Assembly (NCBI RefSeq): GCF_000337515.1
Contig: NZ_AOIQ01000014.1
Coordinates: 108,903-172,902 of the forward strand
Length of the DNA: 64,000 nucleotides
Reading direction: 5' to 3'
Source of the DNA: Halovivax asiaticus JCM 14624
GTDB lineage: Archaea; Halobacteriota; Halobacteria; Halobacteriales; Natrialbaceae
Below are positions 52,016 to 62,603 of this stretch, piece after piece. Position numbers and translations under genes: made by a program. The notes beneath the pieces are model-generated. The model did not search any database, was not told where the DNA came from, and saw only the letters and a list, made by a program, of their open reading frames with translations. Each line of letters begins with the position of its first letter. Position 1 is the first letter of the stretch.

Positions 52016-53290
52016 ATGAAGCACGACCGGTCACGCACGCTGTACGATCGGGCGCTGTCGGTGATGCCGGGCGGTGTCAACTCCGCCGTCCGGGCGGCGA
52101 TCGAGCCCTACCCGTTCTTCGTCCGCAAGGGCGACGGCGGGCACGTCATCGACGAGGACGACAACCGCTACGTCGACTGGGTGATGGGGCTGGGCCCGTT
52201 GCTCCTGGGTCACGACATGCCGGAACAGGTACGCGCGGCGATCCAGCGCAAAGCGAGTGAGGGACCCATGTACGGCGCGCCGACCGAGGTCGAGGTCGAC
52301 CTCGCCGAATTCGTCACGCGCCACGTCCCGAGCGTCGAGAAGATCCGATTCGTCAACTCCGGCACCGAGGCGACGGTCTCGGCGGTCCGCCTGGCCCGCG
52401 GCCACACCGGGCGCAACAAGCTCGTCGTCATGCAGGGCGGCTACCACGGCGCCCAGGAATCGACACTCGTCGAGGGCGACGCCGAGCAGCCGAAGCCCTC
52501 CTCGGCCGGCGTTCCGCAGTCGTTCGCGGAACACACCCGGCCGGTCCCGTTCAACGACGAGGAAGCGATGGAGGCGGTCTTCGCCGAACACGGCGACGAC
52601 ATCGCCGCGGTCCTCACCGAGCCCATCCTCGGGAATTACGGTATCGTCCATCCACAGGAGGACTACCACGAGTTCCTTCGCGAGATTACCCGAGAGCACG
52701 GGTCGCTCCTGATCTTCGACGAGGTCATCACCGGCTTCCGCGTCGGCGGCCTCGGCTGTGCACAGGGCAAATTCGGAATCACGCCCGACCTCACCACCTT
52801 CGGCAAGGTCGTCGGCGGCGGGTTCCCCGTCGGCGCCGTCGGCGGGCGCGCCGAGATCATGGAAGACCTCACGCCCGCGGGTGACGTCTTCCAGGCCGGC
52901 ACGTTCTCCGGCCACCCCGTCACGATGGCCGCCGGACTGGAGACGCTCAAGTACGCCGCCGAGCACGACGTCTACGACCACGTCGATCGCCTCGGCGAGA
53001 AACTGCGCGGCGGGCTCGCCGACGTCGTCGCCGACCAGGCACCAGAGTACACCGTCGCCGGCACCGGAAGCATGTTCAAGGTCATATTCACGCGCGACGG
53101 GGCGGAACCCACCTCCGCCGCGGACGTCAAACGCGCCGAGACCGACCGCTGGCGGCGCATCTTCTGGGAGTCCATGCTCGAAGAGAAGGTCTTCCTCTCG
53201 CAGAACCAGTTCGAGTGCCAGTTCGTCAGCGCCGCCCACACCGAAGACGACGTCGAGCGAACGCTCGAAGCCTACAAGGAAGCACTCTAA
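52016..53290 (+). CDS. hemL: Glutamate-1-semialdehyde 2,1-aminomutase HemL
   Basis: A 424-residue PLP enzyme making 5-aminolevulinate from glutamate-1-semialdehyde. [13 protein letters not shown], the substrate loop [16 protein letters not shown], and [14 protein letters not shown] are diagnostic. The PLP lysine is in [18 protein letters not shown] near residue 263. ATG at 52016 is the standard start ([13 protein letters not shown]). It acts one step before HemB, whose gene lies 1.1 kb upstream. Confidence 0.94.
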   Translation: MKHDRSRTLYDRALSVMPGGVNSAVRAAIEPYPFFVRKGDGGHVIDEDDNRYVDWVMGLGPLLLGHDMPEQVRAAIQRKASEGPMYGAPTEVEVDLAEFVTRHVPSVEKIRFVNSGTEATVSAVRLARGHTGRNKLVVMQGGYHGAQESTLVEGDAEQPKPSSAGVPQSFAEHTRPVPFNDEEAMEAVFAEHGDDIAAVLTEPILGNYGIVHPQEDYHEFLREITREHGSLLIFDEVITGFRVGGLGCAQGKFGITPDLTTFGKVVGGGFPVGAVGGRAEIMEDLTPAGDVFQAGTFSGHPVTMAAGLETLKYAAEHDVYDHVDRLGEKLRGGLADVVADQAPEYTVAGTGSMFKVIFTRDGAEPTSAADVKRAETDRWRRIFWESMLEEKVFLSQNQFECQFVSAAHTEDDVERTLEAYKEAL

Positions 53291-53303
53291 GGAGATCGCG
53301 AAC

Positions 53304-53972
53304 TCAGGCGTCGTCTGACGAGTCGCCGACCGAACGACTCTCGGATGCGGACGCGGAGTCGGACGCCGACGTCATCCCGACCGAGCCGCCATCCGCGAGC
53401 CTGACCGAGGCCGAAACGGTGTTCGGCGGGTCGTCCACCGTCGTCACACGGACGACGGCGCCGACGGCCTCGATGGCAGTGGTACACATGTCCGGCGTGT
53501 CGTCGGGTTTCTCGACGCGCGCGGAGACGGAGAGTTCGTCGTCTTCGAGCGAGACGTCCTCGATCGTGAGGCGGCGGCAGCCGTCCGGGGCCCGGGCTTC
53601 GATCGCGATCGCTCGTGCCGACTCGTAGTCGGTCTCGGTCAGTGCCGTCGCCACGTCGCTCTCTGCCTCGATCGGCGCCTCCTCGATCCAGGACTTGGCG
53701 TCGTCCACGGAGTCGAGTACGTCGAACGTCGCTTGCTCCGGCGCCTGCGGGTGACTGTATCGGACGAAACCGGCGGACTTGATCTCGTTGGCCGTCTCGA
53801 TCGACGAGAGGACCGAGCTGTCGTTTGCTTCGTCCGTCGATCCGCCACTAGCGGGATCGTCCGACGAGTCTGTATCGCCGCCGATCACGCCGCCATCGTT
53901 CAAACAGCCGGCGCTGAGCGCGACGAACGCCGTCGATGCGCCCAGTACCTCGCGTCGCGAGAGTCGTTCCAT
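53304..53972 (-). CDS. Tat-exported lipoprotein of unknown function
   Basis: A 222-residue protein. MERLSRREVLGASTAFVALS leads to AGCLNDGG, a twin-arginine signal plus lipobox (Cys22), followed by a Ser/Asp/Gly linker; so it is exported folded and lipid-anchored. The body is a single small domain with Cys residues at APDGCRRLTIEDV and PDMCTTAIEAVG, which may form a disulfide. The C-terminus is Ser/Asp-rich. Convergent with hemL. ATG at 53972 is chosen by the signal; the open frame to 54092 lacks it. Confidence 0.72.
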   Translation of the reverse strand: MERLSRREVLGASTAFVALSAGCLNDGGVIGGDTDSSDDPASGGSTDEANDSSVLSSIETANEIKSAGFVRYSHPQAPEQATFDVLDSVDDAKSWIEEAPIEAESDVATALTETDYESARAIAIEARAPDGCRRLTIEDVSLEDDELSVSARVEKPDDTPDMCTTAIEAVGAVVRVTTVDDPPNTVSASVRLADGGSVGMTSASDSASASESRSVGDSSDDA

Positions 53973-54329
53973 ACGCCTGCATACGCAACCCCAGACTGAA
54001 GAAGTATTCCTAGGTGAAAGAGATGTTTTACCGGCACATGTCAAACGAATCCACCACTGTGTTTTGGTTCCGGATGATGCATAACCGAACACAAGTCAGT
54101 TGGGCAACCAACCCGACCGTGGCTGCGAGCAATCACGGACCGAACACGGGTTCGTTGGCGCCCCAACCCACTGGCTCCCGTCTCAGCCCGATATCGAGTC
54201 TCGGAAGATTTATCCGCATTCCATCGCAGGTTGAGCGCAGACCTGTACGCACACGGGAGAGATCTTCGGCCACCATCGAGGGCAGGACGGTTCGAGGGCT
54301 CGATGGAGGCGTACACGGAGGACACATAA
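53973..54329. other. Intergenic region with the permease promoter
   Basis: 357 bp between divergent genes. A TATA-like GATTTATCC at about 54209-54217 predicts a leader of roughly 90 nt for the permease, with GGAGG at 54317-54321 eight bases from its ATG. I see no riboswitch consensus. Confidence 0.45.
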
Positions 54330-55946
54330 ATGACAGAGAACACAGACGAAGTCGCGGAGACGGACGGTGGCGACGTCACACGCGAGGAGGCGTCGTTCGT
54401 CGAGTACGGCATCGAGGACAAACCGCCGCTCGGCGAATCGATCTTCCTCGGGTTGCAACACTACCTGACGATGGTCGGCGCGTCGGTCGCGGTGCCGCTC
54501 ATTTTGGCCGCAGAGATGGGAATGCCAGCCTGGGCGACGGCACAACTCGTTGGTACCTTCTTCGTCGTCTCCGGAATCTCGACGCTCGCTCAGACGACCG
54601 TCGGGAACCGATATCCGATCGTCCAGGGCGGGTCGTTCGCGCTGCTGGCGCCCGCGCTCGCGATCATCGCCGCAACGAGCGGTGGCTGGGAGGCGAGTTT
54701 GCTAGAGATACAGGGGGCGGTCATCGCGGCCGCACTCGTACAAGTGTTCCTCGGTTACTCGGGCCTGCTCGGACGGGCGACGAAGTACCTCTCGCCGGTC
54801 GTCATCGCACCGGTGATCGTCCTGATCGGACTCTCACTCGTCGGCACCGCCGATGTCACCCGGGTCAACCAGAACTGGTGGCTGCTGGGACTCACACTGT
54901 TCCTCATCGTCCTCTTCTCGCAGTATCTGGATTCCTACAGCCGGTACGCGAAACTGTTTCCCGTTCTCCTTGGGATCGCAACCGCCTGGATCTTCGCGGG
55001 GGCGATGACGGTCCTGGGCGTGTACACCGAGGAGTCGCACATGCTTCCCACTGACAAGAGTCTCGGATACATCGACTTCGGCGAGATCGCAAACGCGACG
55101 CTCGTCCAGCCGATCGTCCCGTTCCAGTGGGGGATGCCCGAGTTCACCGCCGCGTTCGCGATTGGGATGCTCGCGGGGATTTTCGCCTCGATCGTCGAAA
55201 GTATCGGCGACTACTACGCCGTCGCCAGGATTGCCGGCGTCGGCGCCCCGAGTCAGAAGCGAATTAACCACGGTATCGGACTGGAAGGACTCAGCAACAT
55301 CTTCGCCGGCATCATGGGCACAGGCAACGGCTCTACTTCCTACGGGGAGAACGTTGGTGCGATCGGGATCACTGGCGTCGCCTCCAGATACGTCGTTCAG
55401 ATCGGTGCGATCGTCATGTTGATCGTCGGCTTCTTCGGGCCGTTCGGTGCGCTCATCACGACGATTCCGAGCCCCATCGTCGGTGCACTGTACATCGCCA
55501 TGTTCGGGCAGATCGCCGCAGTCGGGCTCTCGAATCTGAAATTCGTCGATCTCGATGCCTCGCGGAACGTCTTTATTGTCGGTATCGCACTCTTCCTCGG
55601 CCTCGCGATTCCGGAGTACATGGCCAACGTCGGAGCAGCAGCCGCCGATATCGAAGGGATGACCACGACTGCGTACTTCCAACAGGAAGTGATGGCCGAT
55701 ACGCCGTTGTTCGGGTCGGTTCTCGGCACGCAAGTCGTCTCCGACACCATCTACGTCATCGGGTCGACGGCGATGGCCGTCGGCGGCCTGATCGCGTTCT
55801 TCCTCGACAACACGATCAAAGGCACCCGCGAGGAACGCGGCCTGGCCCAGTGGGACCGGCTCGCCGAGGACGAATCCGAGTTCCAGACAGTGTTCGACCG
55901 ACTCCGGTCGAGTGACGACTCCACGGTAGCCGAGACCGCTGACTAA
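54330..55946 (+). CDS. Nucleobase:cation symporter-2 family permease (uracil/xanthine type)
   Basis: A 538-residue transporter with about 14 helices. LQHYLTMVGASVAVPLILAAEMG, YPIVQGGSFALLAPALAI and the central GLEGLSNIFAGIMGTGNGSTSYGENVGAIGIT are family signatures, with Glu and Gln residues of the substrate site. It takes up a purine or pyrimidine base with H+ or Na+. The N- and C-termini are acidic. Starts with a good ribosome site. Confidence 0.92.
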   Translation: MTENTDEVAETDGGDVTREEASFVEYGIEDKPPLGESIFLGLQHYLTMVGASVAVPLILAAEMGMPAWATAQLVGTFFVVSGISTLAQTTVGNRYPIVQGGSFALLAPALAIIAATSGGWEASLLEIQGAVIAAALVQVFLGYSGLLGRATKYLSPVVIAPVIVLIGLSLVGTADVTRVNQNWWLLGLTLFLIVLFSQYLDSYSRYAKLFPVLLGIATAWIFAGAMTVLGVYTEESHMLPTDKSLGYIDFGEIANATLVQPIVPFQWGMPEFTAAFAIGMLAGIFASIVESIGDYYAVARIAGVGAPSQKRINHGIGLEGLSNIFAGIMGTGNGSTSYGENVGAIGITGVASRYVVQIGAIVMLIVGFFGPFGALITTIPSPIVGALYIAMFGQIAAVGLSNLKFVDLDASRNVFIVGIALFLGLAIPEYMANVGAAAADIEGMTTTAYFQQEVMADTPLFGSVLGTQVVSDTIYVIGSTAMAVGGLIAFFLDNTIKGTREERGLAQWDRLAEDESEFQTVFDRLRSSDDSTVAETAD

Positions 55947-56027
55947 TCCGTCGCGACGTTCGCACCGCGTTCTGATCCCGGTTCGAAGCGTGCACATTCT
56001 TACCCGGCCCGTCCCCAGTGAGTGACG

Positions 56028-56462
56028 ATGCCGAACAGGTCGGGACTCGAGCTCGAGGCGGGCGAGCGGTTGCGCTACCGCGGCGACCTCCGACTCGGCG
56101 GAGAGGTAGCGGTCACCGACGATCGGCTGCTCGTCCTTCGCACCGACGAACGGATTAGCGTCGCCTACGAGCGGATCGACGAGGTTGCCCACGAAGGTTT
56201 CGACTGGTTCCTCGGGCTCCTGAGCGCGGCGCTGGTCGCCTTCGGCCTGTACGGCCTGACACGAAACCCCGCCCTGGGCGCGTTCTTCGTCCTCGCCGGC
56301 CTCTGGAGCGTCCACCGATCGTTCCGACGCCGCGACCTCGTCCGCGTCCACGTGCGGGACGAGGCGAAACCGGTCACCATCCATCCGACGGCAATCGACG
56401 ACTGTTTTGGGGCGCTCGAGGCCGCGATGGACGCGGCGCGCGACACTGCCGACGCAACGTGA
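56028..56462 (+). CDS. Membrane protein with PH-like domain
   Basis: A 144-residue protein: a beta-rich N-terminal part (GERLRYRGDLRLGGEVAVTDDRLLVLRTDERISVAYERID) like bacterial PH domains, two helices (about 59-95), and a second strand-rich tail. GTG at 56022 is also in frame; ATG at 56028 is chosen. Function unknown. Confidence 0.68.
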   Translation: MPNRSGLELEAGERLRYRGDLRLGGEVAVTDDRLLVLRTDERISVAYERIDEVAHEGFDWFLGLLSAALVAFGLYGLTRNPALGAFFVLAGLWSVHRSFRRRDLVRVHVRDEAKPVTIHPTAIDDCFGALEAAMDAARDTADAT

Positions 56463-56536
56463 CGACCAGTCCCAGACCGTGAGTCGGGCAACTCCATAGC
56501 GTGCGGTTTTCGTACCCTCGGCCCGGAGAGGAAGAC

Positions 56537-57673
56537 ATGAAATCACGGGGGACACTTCGGCTGGCGACGCGCGGGTCGCTGCTCGCCAGACGACAGGCAG
56601 GGATGGTCGGCGAGCGACTCGAGGAACGGCGGTACGATGTCGATCTCGTCACGGTCGAGACGACCGGCGACCAGCTCGCCGACGAGTTGATCCACCGGCT
56701 GGGCAAGACCGGCGCGTTCGTCCGCGAACTCGACGAGCGAGTCCTCGACGGCGACTGCGACGCGGCCATCCACTCGCTGAAGGACGTCCCCACGGAGCAG
56801 CCCGACGAACTGGTCACCGCGGCGGTCCCCGAACGCGGACCGGCCGAGGACGTCCTCCTCACCCCCGAGGGGACCACGCTCGACGACCTCCCGCGAGGCG
56901 CCACCGTCGGCACCTCCAGCCTGCGCCGGCGCGCGCTGCTGCTCGACCAGCGGCCCGACCTCACCGTCGAACCGCTCCGTGGCAACGTCGACACGCGCAT
57001 CGAGAAACTCCTCGCCCCCACGTTGCAGGCCGAACACGAGGCGCGAACGGAGGCCGACAAGGAGCGCAAGGGCCACGCCGGCGACGAGGACTTCGAACCA
57101 GAATACGACCGGACCGTCGAAGAGTGGTTCGACGACTGTACAGAACTCGAGAAGGGCGCGCTCGGCCGCGAGGTCGAGACCGAGTACGACGCGATCGTCC
57201 TCGCCCGCGCCGGGCTCGAACGCAGCGGCCTCGCCCACGCGGTCGACTTCGAACCCCTGTCGCTCACGACGTTCGTGCCCTCGCCCGGCCAGGGCGCCCT
57301 CTGCGTGACGGCGACCGACGGCGAGACCGCCCGCGAGATTCAGTCGGCGATCGACCATCCCCGAAGTCGGGTTGAAGTGACCGTCGAACGGACGATCCTC
57401 GCGACCCTCGGCGGCGGTTGCATCGCCCCGCTTGGCATCCACGCGGTCGTCCAAGGCGAGTACGTCCACACCGCCGTCGCCGTCTACGATCGCGACGGCG
57501 AGACGTCCGTGAAAGCGACGCGTGACCTCCCGATCGAGACGCACGCGACCGCCGCCCGCTCGTTCGCCGAGGAACTCGCCGACCGTGGCGCCGCCGAGCT
57601 GATCGAGGAGTCCAGGAAGGAACTCGAAGACGACGGCGAACCGGGACCCGAAGACCAGCCGGAGGGCAAGTGA
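56537..57673 (+). CDS. hemC: Hydroxymethylbilane synthase (porphobilinogen deaminase) HemC
   Basis: A 378-residue enzyme joining four porphobilinogens. LRLATRGSLLARRQAGMV, VRELDERVLDGDCDAAIHSLKDVPT and GTSSLRRRALLL are substrate/cofactor motifs, and the dipyrromethane Cys is in GGGCIAPLGIH near residue 295. The middle includes an acidic insert of about 50 residues (ADKERKGHAGDEDFEPEYD and on), so it is longer than the usual 310. Its stop overlaps the hemD ATG by one base. Confidence 0.94.
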   Translation: MKSRGTLRLATRGSLLARRQAGMVGERLEERRYDVDLVTVETTGDQLADELIHRLGKTGAFVRELDERVLDGDCDAAIHSLKDVPTEQPDELVTAAVPERGPAEDVLLTPEGTTLDDLPRGATVGTSSLRRRALLLDQRPDLTVEPLRGNVDTRIEKLLAPTLQAEHEARTEADKERKGHAGDEDFEPEYDRTVEEWFDDCTELEKGALGREVETEYDAIVLARAGLERSGLAHAVDFEPLSLTTFVPSPGQGALCVTATDGETAREIQSAIDHPRSRVEVTVERTILATLGGGCIAPLGIHAVVQGEYVHTAVAVYDRDGETSVKATRDLPIETHATAARSFAEELADRGAAELIEESRKELEDDGEPGPEDQPEGK

Positions 57674-58458
57674 TGGCGCCGGACACGGCATCGGCGCAGC
57701 GATCGGCGGGCGAGCGCCCACGTGTCGCCACCTTCAGACCGGCCGACGAGCGACTCGACCGCGCAGCCGACACCCTCCGCGAGCTCGGCGCCGAACCCGT
57801 CGCCGACCCGATGCTCGCCGTGGAGCCGACCGGTGAAGTACCCGACTCGGGCGCCGATTACGTCGTCCTGACGAGCAAGACCGGTGTCGAACTCGCCGCT
57901 GACGCCGGCTGGGAGCCCGGCGCCGCGACCGTCTGTGCCATCGGCCCGGCGACCGCCGACGCACTGGACGAGGCTGGCTATCAGGTCGACGTCGTCCCCG
58001 AGGAGTACACCTCGAACGGCCTCGTGCAGACGCTCACCGCCGAACCCGACATCGACGCGGAATCCGTCGAGATCGCCCGGAGCGATCACGGCAGTCAGGT
58101 GCTCATAGACGGCCTGGCGGACGCGGGTGCGACAGTCCACGAAACCGTCCTGTATCGACTCGTCCGACCCGCAGCGAGCGGCGACTCCGCCGAGCTGGCC
58201 GCAGCCGGCGAGCTCGACGCCGTCTGCTTCACCTCGTCGCTCACCGTCGAACACTTCCTCGCCGCTGCCGACGAACGCGAGGTCGGCGCGGCTGCGCGCG
58301 ACGCCCTCGGCGGACTCGTCGTCGGGGTCATCGGCGCACCGACGGCCGAGACCGCTCGTGACCGCGGAATCGACGTCGACGTCATGGCGAGCGAGGCCAC
58401 GTTCGAGACGCTCGCACGCGAGACGGTGACCCGACTCGACGAACGAGCCGCACGATAG
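57673..58458 (+). CDS. hemD: Uroporphyrinogen-III synthase HemD
   Basis: A 261-residue two-lobed protein that closes and isomerises hydroxymethylbilane to uroporphyrinogen III. ADYVVLTSKTGVELAADAG, VCAIGPATADALDEAGY, PEEYTSNGLVQTL, LYRLV and AVCFTSSLTVEHFLAAA are family blocks. Coupled to hemC by TGATG overlap (ATG at 57673; GTG at 57670 also possible). Confidence 0.9.
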   Translation: MAPDTASAQRSAGERPRVATFRPADERLDRAADTLRELGAEPVADPMLAVEPTGEVPDSGADYVVLTSKTGVELAADAGWEPGAATVCAIGPATADALDEAGYQVDVVPEEYTSNGLVQTLTAEPDIDAESVEIARSDHGSQVLIDGLADAGATVHETVLYRLVRPAASGDSAELAAAGELDAVCFTSSLTVEHFLAAADEREVGAAARDALGGLVVGVIGAPTAETARDRGIDVDVMASEATFETLARETVTRLDERAAR

Positions 58459-58598
58459 CGACGGCCCACGGACGGAGCAGCGACGGCATCACTCGCTTGG
58501 TGACCCAAGCAATTCTCGAAAAATCGGCCCGAATCCGCGATTCACCGATCAGACACGGGTCGGCGAGTGACGGCGGATCGCGCTCGCCCGTCCGCACA

Positions 58599-59219
58599 TT
58601 ATTCGTCGGTGAGTCGACCCGTCAGGTACGACGCGGCGGGGTCGACCATCTCCCACAACGCGCGGGCGATGAACGCGACCGGGACGAGCGCTGCGAGGAG
58701 GAAGAGTCCGTCGTAGAGCCACATCGGCCCGTCGACGAGGGTGACCAGCGGGACGAAGCCGCGGTGCAGCGTCAGGACGGCTGCCAGCACGAGTGCCCAG
58801 ACGGTTGCGGTCACGCCGGGTTCGCGCACCTCTCGCGGGCCGTCGAACGCGCTGCGGACGTACCACGGGATAACCATGGCGACGTACCCCAGCACGGCCG
58901 CGAGCGAGGCGGCAAGAATGCCGTTCGCCAGCGCCGCGAACGCGTCACCGGTCGCGTTCAGCCCGGGGAGCAAGCTCAGCAGGAACAACACGACGATGAT
59001 CGCCAAGCCACCCAGGACGGCGCTGGTGGCCTTGCGAAGCGCGCGCTCGTCGTGCAGCGGTTTTCGCCACGATTCGGGCGTGAGCGGCCCGTGGCCGATC
59101 GGATCGTCGGGTCCGGTCGGTGGATCGGCGCTCCCGCTCTCGGTCGGAGGACTGTCGGCTGTCTCGCTCGCGTCGTCCGCGTCGGTCGACGCGTCGGCAG
59201 TCGATTCTGTACGGGGCAT
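58599..59219 (-). CDS. Membrane protein of unknown function
   Basis: A 206-residue protein: an acidic Thr/Ser/Asp N-terminal tail (about 55 residues), then four to five hydrophobic helices and a short polar end. It is convergent with hemD. No family recognised. The ATG at 59219 is the only start giving the acidic tail; a start inside would still leave all helices. Confidence 0.65.
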   Translation of the reverse strand: MPRTESTADASTDADDASETADSPPTESGSADPPTGPDDPIGHGPLTPESWRKPLHDERALRKATSAVLGGLAIIVVLFLLSLLPGLNATGDAFAALANGILAASLAAVLGYVAMVIPWYVRSAFDGPREVREPGVTATVWALVLAAVLTLHRGFVPLVTLVDGPMWLYDGLFLLAALVPVAFIARALWEMVDPAASYLTGRLTDE

Positions 59220-59498
59220 TGCACTCGGGCGGTTCGGCGGAGTCGGTGAAAAGGCCCCGATGGTTCACCACCGTTTTCCCTGCTGAACGGTCCTAAACGG
59301 AGGACAGTCACACGTTCAACCCGAGCATGAACTGGCGACTCGAACGGATCGCTGTCACACAGAACGGCCGCCCGCAGCGCCCGACAGAGCCGGCACCGGG
59401 AAACGCGAACGCTGGCCACCGGGCAACTCGTACGCAGGTTGGCGACACGTCTCCAGCGGTCCGCGGGTTTATGACCGAAGCCGCCCGACTCTCACCCG

Positions 59499-61052
59499 AT
59501 GGCAGGACCGGTGCCTGAACTCGAAGATCGAGCGGCCGCGTGCGCTGAGCGACTCCACGAGGCTGACCGTGTCCTGCTCGCCTCGCACATCGACGCCGAC
59601 GGGCTCACCAGCGCCGCGGTCGCTTCGAGTGCGCTCGAACGTGCGAGCGTGCCGTTCGAAGTCGTCTTCGAGAAGCAACTCGACGAGGACGCGATCGCAC
59701 GCATCGCCCGGACCGACTACGAGACGGTCTGGTTCACCGACTTCGGCAGCGGGCAGTTAGACGTCATCACCGACTACGCCGCCGACGGCGGATTCACGCC
59801 CGTGATCGCGGACCACCACCAGCCCGCCGACGCCGACACCGAGTTCCACTGCAACCCGTTGCTCGAAGGACTCGACGGCGCGAGCGAGTTGTCGGGAGCC
59901 GGCACGACGTACCTCCTCGCCCGCGAACTGGCCGGGGACTGCGTGGTTCGGAGCCCGAAGGGCGAGAACCACGACGAAGCGAGCGGCGAACGCCGCGAGC
60001 GCGAATCGGGGCCGAACCCGCCCACAGACCCCACGATGACGGACGGCGGCACCGTCGCGACCACGGCGCGGGCGGACAACCGCGACCTGGCCGCCCTCGC
60101 CGTCGTGGGTGCCGTCGGCGACATGCAGGCCTCCAGCGGCGAACTCCACGGCGCGAACGCCGAGATCGTGGCCGACGGCGTCGAAGCCGGGGTCCTGGAA
60201 CCGACGACGGACCTCGCCCTCTACGGCACGCAGACGCGGCCGCTCCCGAAACTACTCGAGTACGCGACCGACGTGCGCATTCCCGGCATCTCGAACGATC
60301 AGCGCGGAGCCATGCGCTTTCTCGACGGACTCGACCTCGAACTGCGAGACGACGCGGGTGAGTGGCGCCGATGGGGCGATCTTACCACGGCCGAACAGCA
60401 GACTGTCGCCAGCGCACTCGTCAAACACGCTATCTCCCGTGGCGTCCCCGCCAGCAAGATCGACGGCCTCGTCGGGACGAGTTACCAGCTCACGGCCGAA
60501 CCGGCGGGAACGGAGCTTCGCGACGCCAGCGAGTTCTCGACGCTGCTCAACGCGACCGCGCGGTACGACCGCGCCGACGTCGGGCTCGCCGTCTGTCTCG
60601 GCGACCGCGGCGGTGCGCTCGAACGCGCCCGCGAACTACTCCGGTCGCACCGCCGAAACCTCTCGGAGGGAATCGACCTCGTGACCACGGAGGGCGTCAC
60701 CAACGAAGGGCACGTCCAGTGGTTCCACGCCGGTGACCGCATCCGGGAGACGATCGTCGGCATCGTCGCCGGCATGGCGCTCGGGAACGAGGGCATCGAT
60801 CGCGATCGACCGATCCTCGCGTTCGCCGCAAAGAGCGACGAACCCGACGCCGTCAAGGTCTCCGGTCGCGGCACCCACGCACTCGTCCGCCAGGGGCTGG
60901 ATCTCTCCGTCGTCCTCGGCGAGGCCGCCCGCCACGTGGGTGGCGACGGCGGCGGACACGACGTCGCGGCCGGCGCAACCGTCCCGGCGGGACGCGAACC
61001 CGACTTTTTGAAGCGGGCCGACGACCTCGTCGGCGAACAACTCGGCCAGTAA
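59499..61052 (+). CDS. RecJ-like DHH-family single-strand exonuclease (archaeal GAN type)
   Basis: A 517-residue DHH phosphoesterase. VLLASHIDADGLTSAAV (motif I), WFTDFGSGQ, and VIADHHQP (DHH) form the Mn site. The DHHA1 domain has SGRGTHALVRQGLDLS and GGDGGGHDVAAGAT near the C-terminus. In archaea this protein (GAN, partner of GINS/Cdc45 systems) trims single-stranded DNA in replication and repair. An acidic insert of about 45 residues follows motif DHH (after DCVVRSPKGENHDE). Confidence 0.9.
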   Translation: MAGPVPELEDRAAACAERLHEADRVLLASHIDADGLTSAAVASSALERASVPFEVVFEKQLDEDAIARIARTDYETVWFTDFGSGQLDVITDYAADGGFTPVIADHHQPADADTEFHCNPLLEGLDGASELSGAGTTYLLARELAGDCVVRSPKGENHDEASGERRERESGPNPPTDPTMTDGGTVATTARADNRDLAALAVVGAVGDMQASSGELHGANAEIVADGVEAGVLEPTTDLALYGTQTRPLPKLLEYATDVRIPGISNDQRGAMRFLDGLDLELRDDAGEWRRWGDLTTAEQQTVASALVKHAISRGVPASKIDGLVGTSYQLTAEPAGTELRDASEFSTLLNATARYDRADVGLAVCLGDRGGALERARELLRSHRRNLSEGIDLVTTEGVTNEGHVQWFHAGDRIRETIVGIVAGMALGNEGIDRDRPILAFAAKSDEPDAVKVSGRGTHALVRQGLDLSVVLGEAARHVGGDGGGHDVAAGATVPAGREPDFLKRADDLVGEQLGQ

Positions 61053-62240
61053 CGGCGGCCGATTCGACCGCTGCGAACACGTAGCCACTCGCTAGTACGA
61101 GCAAATCACTGCCCGAGGGGCGTCGATACGTACAGAGAACGAATAGATGCTGATCGCTGGCGTATTCGTCCTCAGCACCCACTAGTACCATCTCAGTGAG
61201 CCGTGGTATCCGAATTCGATATCGCACTATACGATATACTATATAATCAGGTGCGCTCAGGCAGGGCCAGCACCACCACCACCCAAGAGGAAAAGTAGCA
61301 CTAGCGCACTGGACCCGACCACTGCCATCCCAGCGCAACCCATCAGACGAACCGTTCGATGCGCCAGCCAGTGCAGTGAGACATCGAACGAGCGGGCGAT
61401 GACAGGAGGCCGAATAGCTCAATCGCACGCAGCGAACCGGCCGACCGCAACCGCCAGACCGAGAACAGACCGGCCGTGTATCGGACAGCTCCGAAGCACC
61501 CCTCCAGGGACCAGTGGCTCGATCGCCGATGGCTGCGAACGCCCCACCGATAGCACACCGCCAATTCGAAGCTGCCGTCAACCGAGACGTAGCCGAGACC
61601 CCATCGATCACCAAAACAGAAAGGGCGCATCGTACGTAGTGCCCCACGCACGGCAGGACAGAGGCCCGAAGCGAGAAGTTCTGAAGAGGGGGAGACGGGT
61701 TGAGTCCGACCGAGCGCAGACTCGATCGGCTCCACACGGGAAGAAGCCAGGTTCTTCGGAGTCCAGCTCGCCCCCTCGCTTCCGGTACGAAGCGACGCCA
61801 CCGACAGCCAGCCGGATCCGCCGCCGATAGTGTTGGTTGCTACGCGCGTGCATGCGGGAAGTGCTGTCCTGCCCGTAGCCAGCCCACCCCAGAATTAGCA
61901 GACATCGTCGTCAACGAGGTTGCCCCTTCCCAACTGCGCGAAGCCGGCCAAGTAGCGACCGTTGAAAACTAGTGCTCCGCGGTATCGGAGCGAGCCACAC
62001 CAAAATCGAACCAACCCCAGACGGTACCAGCCCCATTTTATATATTGAACCCCATAATGCGATACCGAATTAGACACCCGGGGGCGAGCACCGTGACGGG
62101 GACCCACCACATCGAAGCCCGGGGTCGATCAGAAGGTAGCACCGATTCGGGACTGGATCGTCTCGTAACACGTTCGAGAGGGCCGGAGAACAGCGAGAAG
62201 TAGGAACGAGACGACAGTGTAGCGCACGTCTGGCTGGCAC
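61053..62240. other. 1.2-kb stretch without a supported gene; possible decayed membrane-protein gene
   Basis: The minus strand has protein-like segments in two frames: WGLGYVSVDGSFELAVCYRW and similar sequence at about 61380-61610, then RLMGCAGMAVVGSSALVLLF ending in a stop near 61260 in another frame. Together they look like a frameshifted membrane protein with no clear start. A plus-strand AT-rich patch (ATACGATATACTATATAATC) at about 61232-61251 and another at 62034-62050 could be promoters. No RNA gene was recognised. Confidence 0.4.
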
Positions 62241-62603
62241 CTACGGCACCGAGTTATCATCCGATCGGAGCAATCGACAGGCGTCGATCGGATCCGAGAT
62301 ATCGGGAAGTCGGCGCTGAAACGCGTCCAGAATCGACCCAAGTTCCGCTTGCAGGTCAGCTCTCGTCGAGGCGCGGGCGAGAACGTCGGTGGCCGTACAC
62401 TCACCGATCGCGTATCGGAGACGCAATTCCCAGCATCGGTCGATTCCCAACTTCGCATCCGGTGGTTCGGGATCGACGCAAACGCCTTCCACTGAGAAAC
62501 CCAGGTCAGTGTGCCGGAAAACGACCTCATCCGGCGTCATCGAGACGACCGCCCAGCCTGGGGGGAGCAAATCGTCTCGCAGGGAATCCCATTCGACCGA
62601 CAT
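62241..62603 (-). CDS. Small acidic protein of unknown function
   Basis: A 120-residue soluble protein. MSVEWDSLRDDLLPPGWAVV, then a beta-rich middle (PDEVVFRHTDLGFSVEGV), then helices (ATDVLARASTRADLQAELGSILDAF). Two Cys occur mid-sequence. No family recognised; haloarchaeal composition and codon use are clear. Confidence 0.65.
   Translation of the reverse strand: MSVEWDSLRDDLLPPGWAVVSMTPDEVVFRHTDLGFSVEGVCVDPEPPDAKLGIDRCWELRLRYAIGECTATDVLARASTRADLQAELGSILDAFQRRLPDISDPIDACRLLRSDDNSVP

Noticed and set aside
54834..56555. 573-codon minus-strand frame opposite the nucleobase permease
   Set aside because: Antisense shadow; Arg/Asp/Glu-rich without any domain, while the plus strand encodes a clear transporter.
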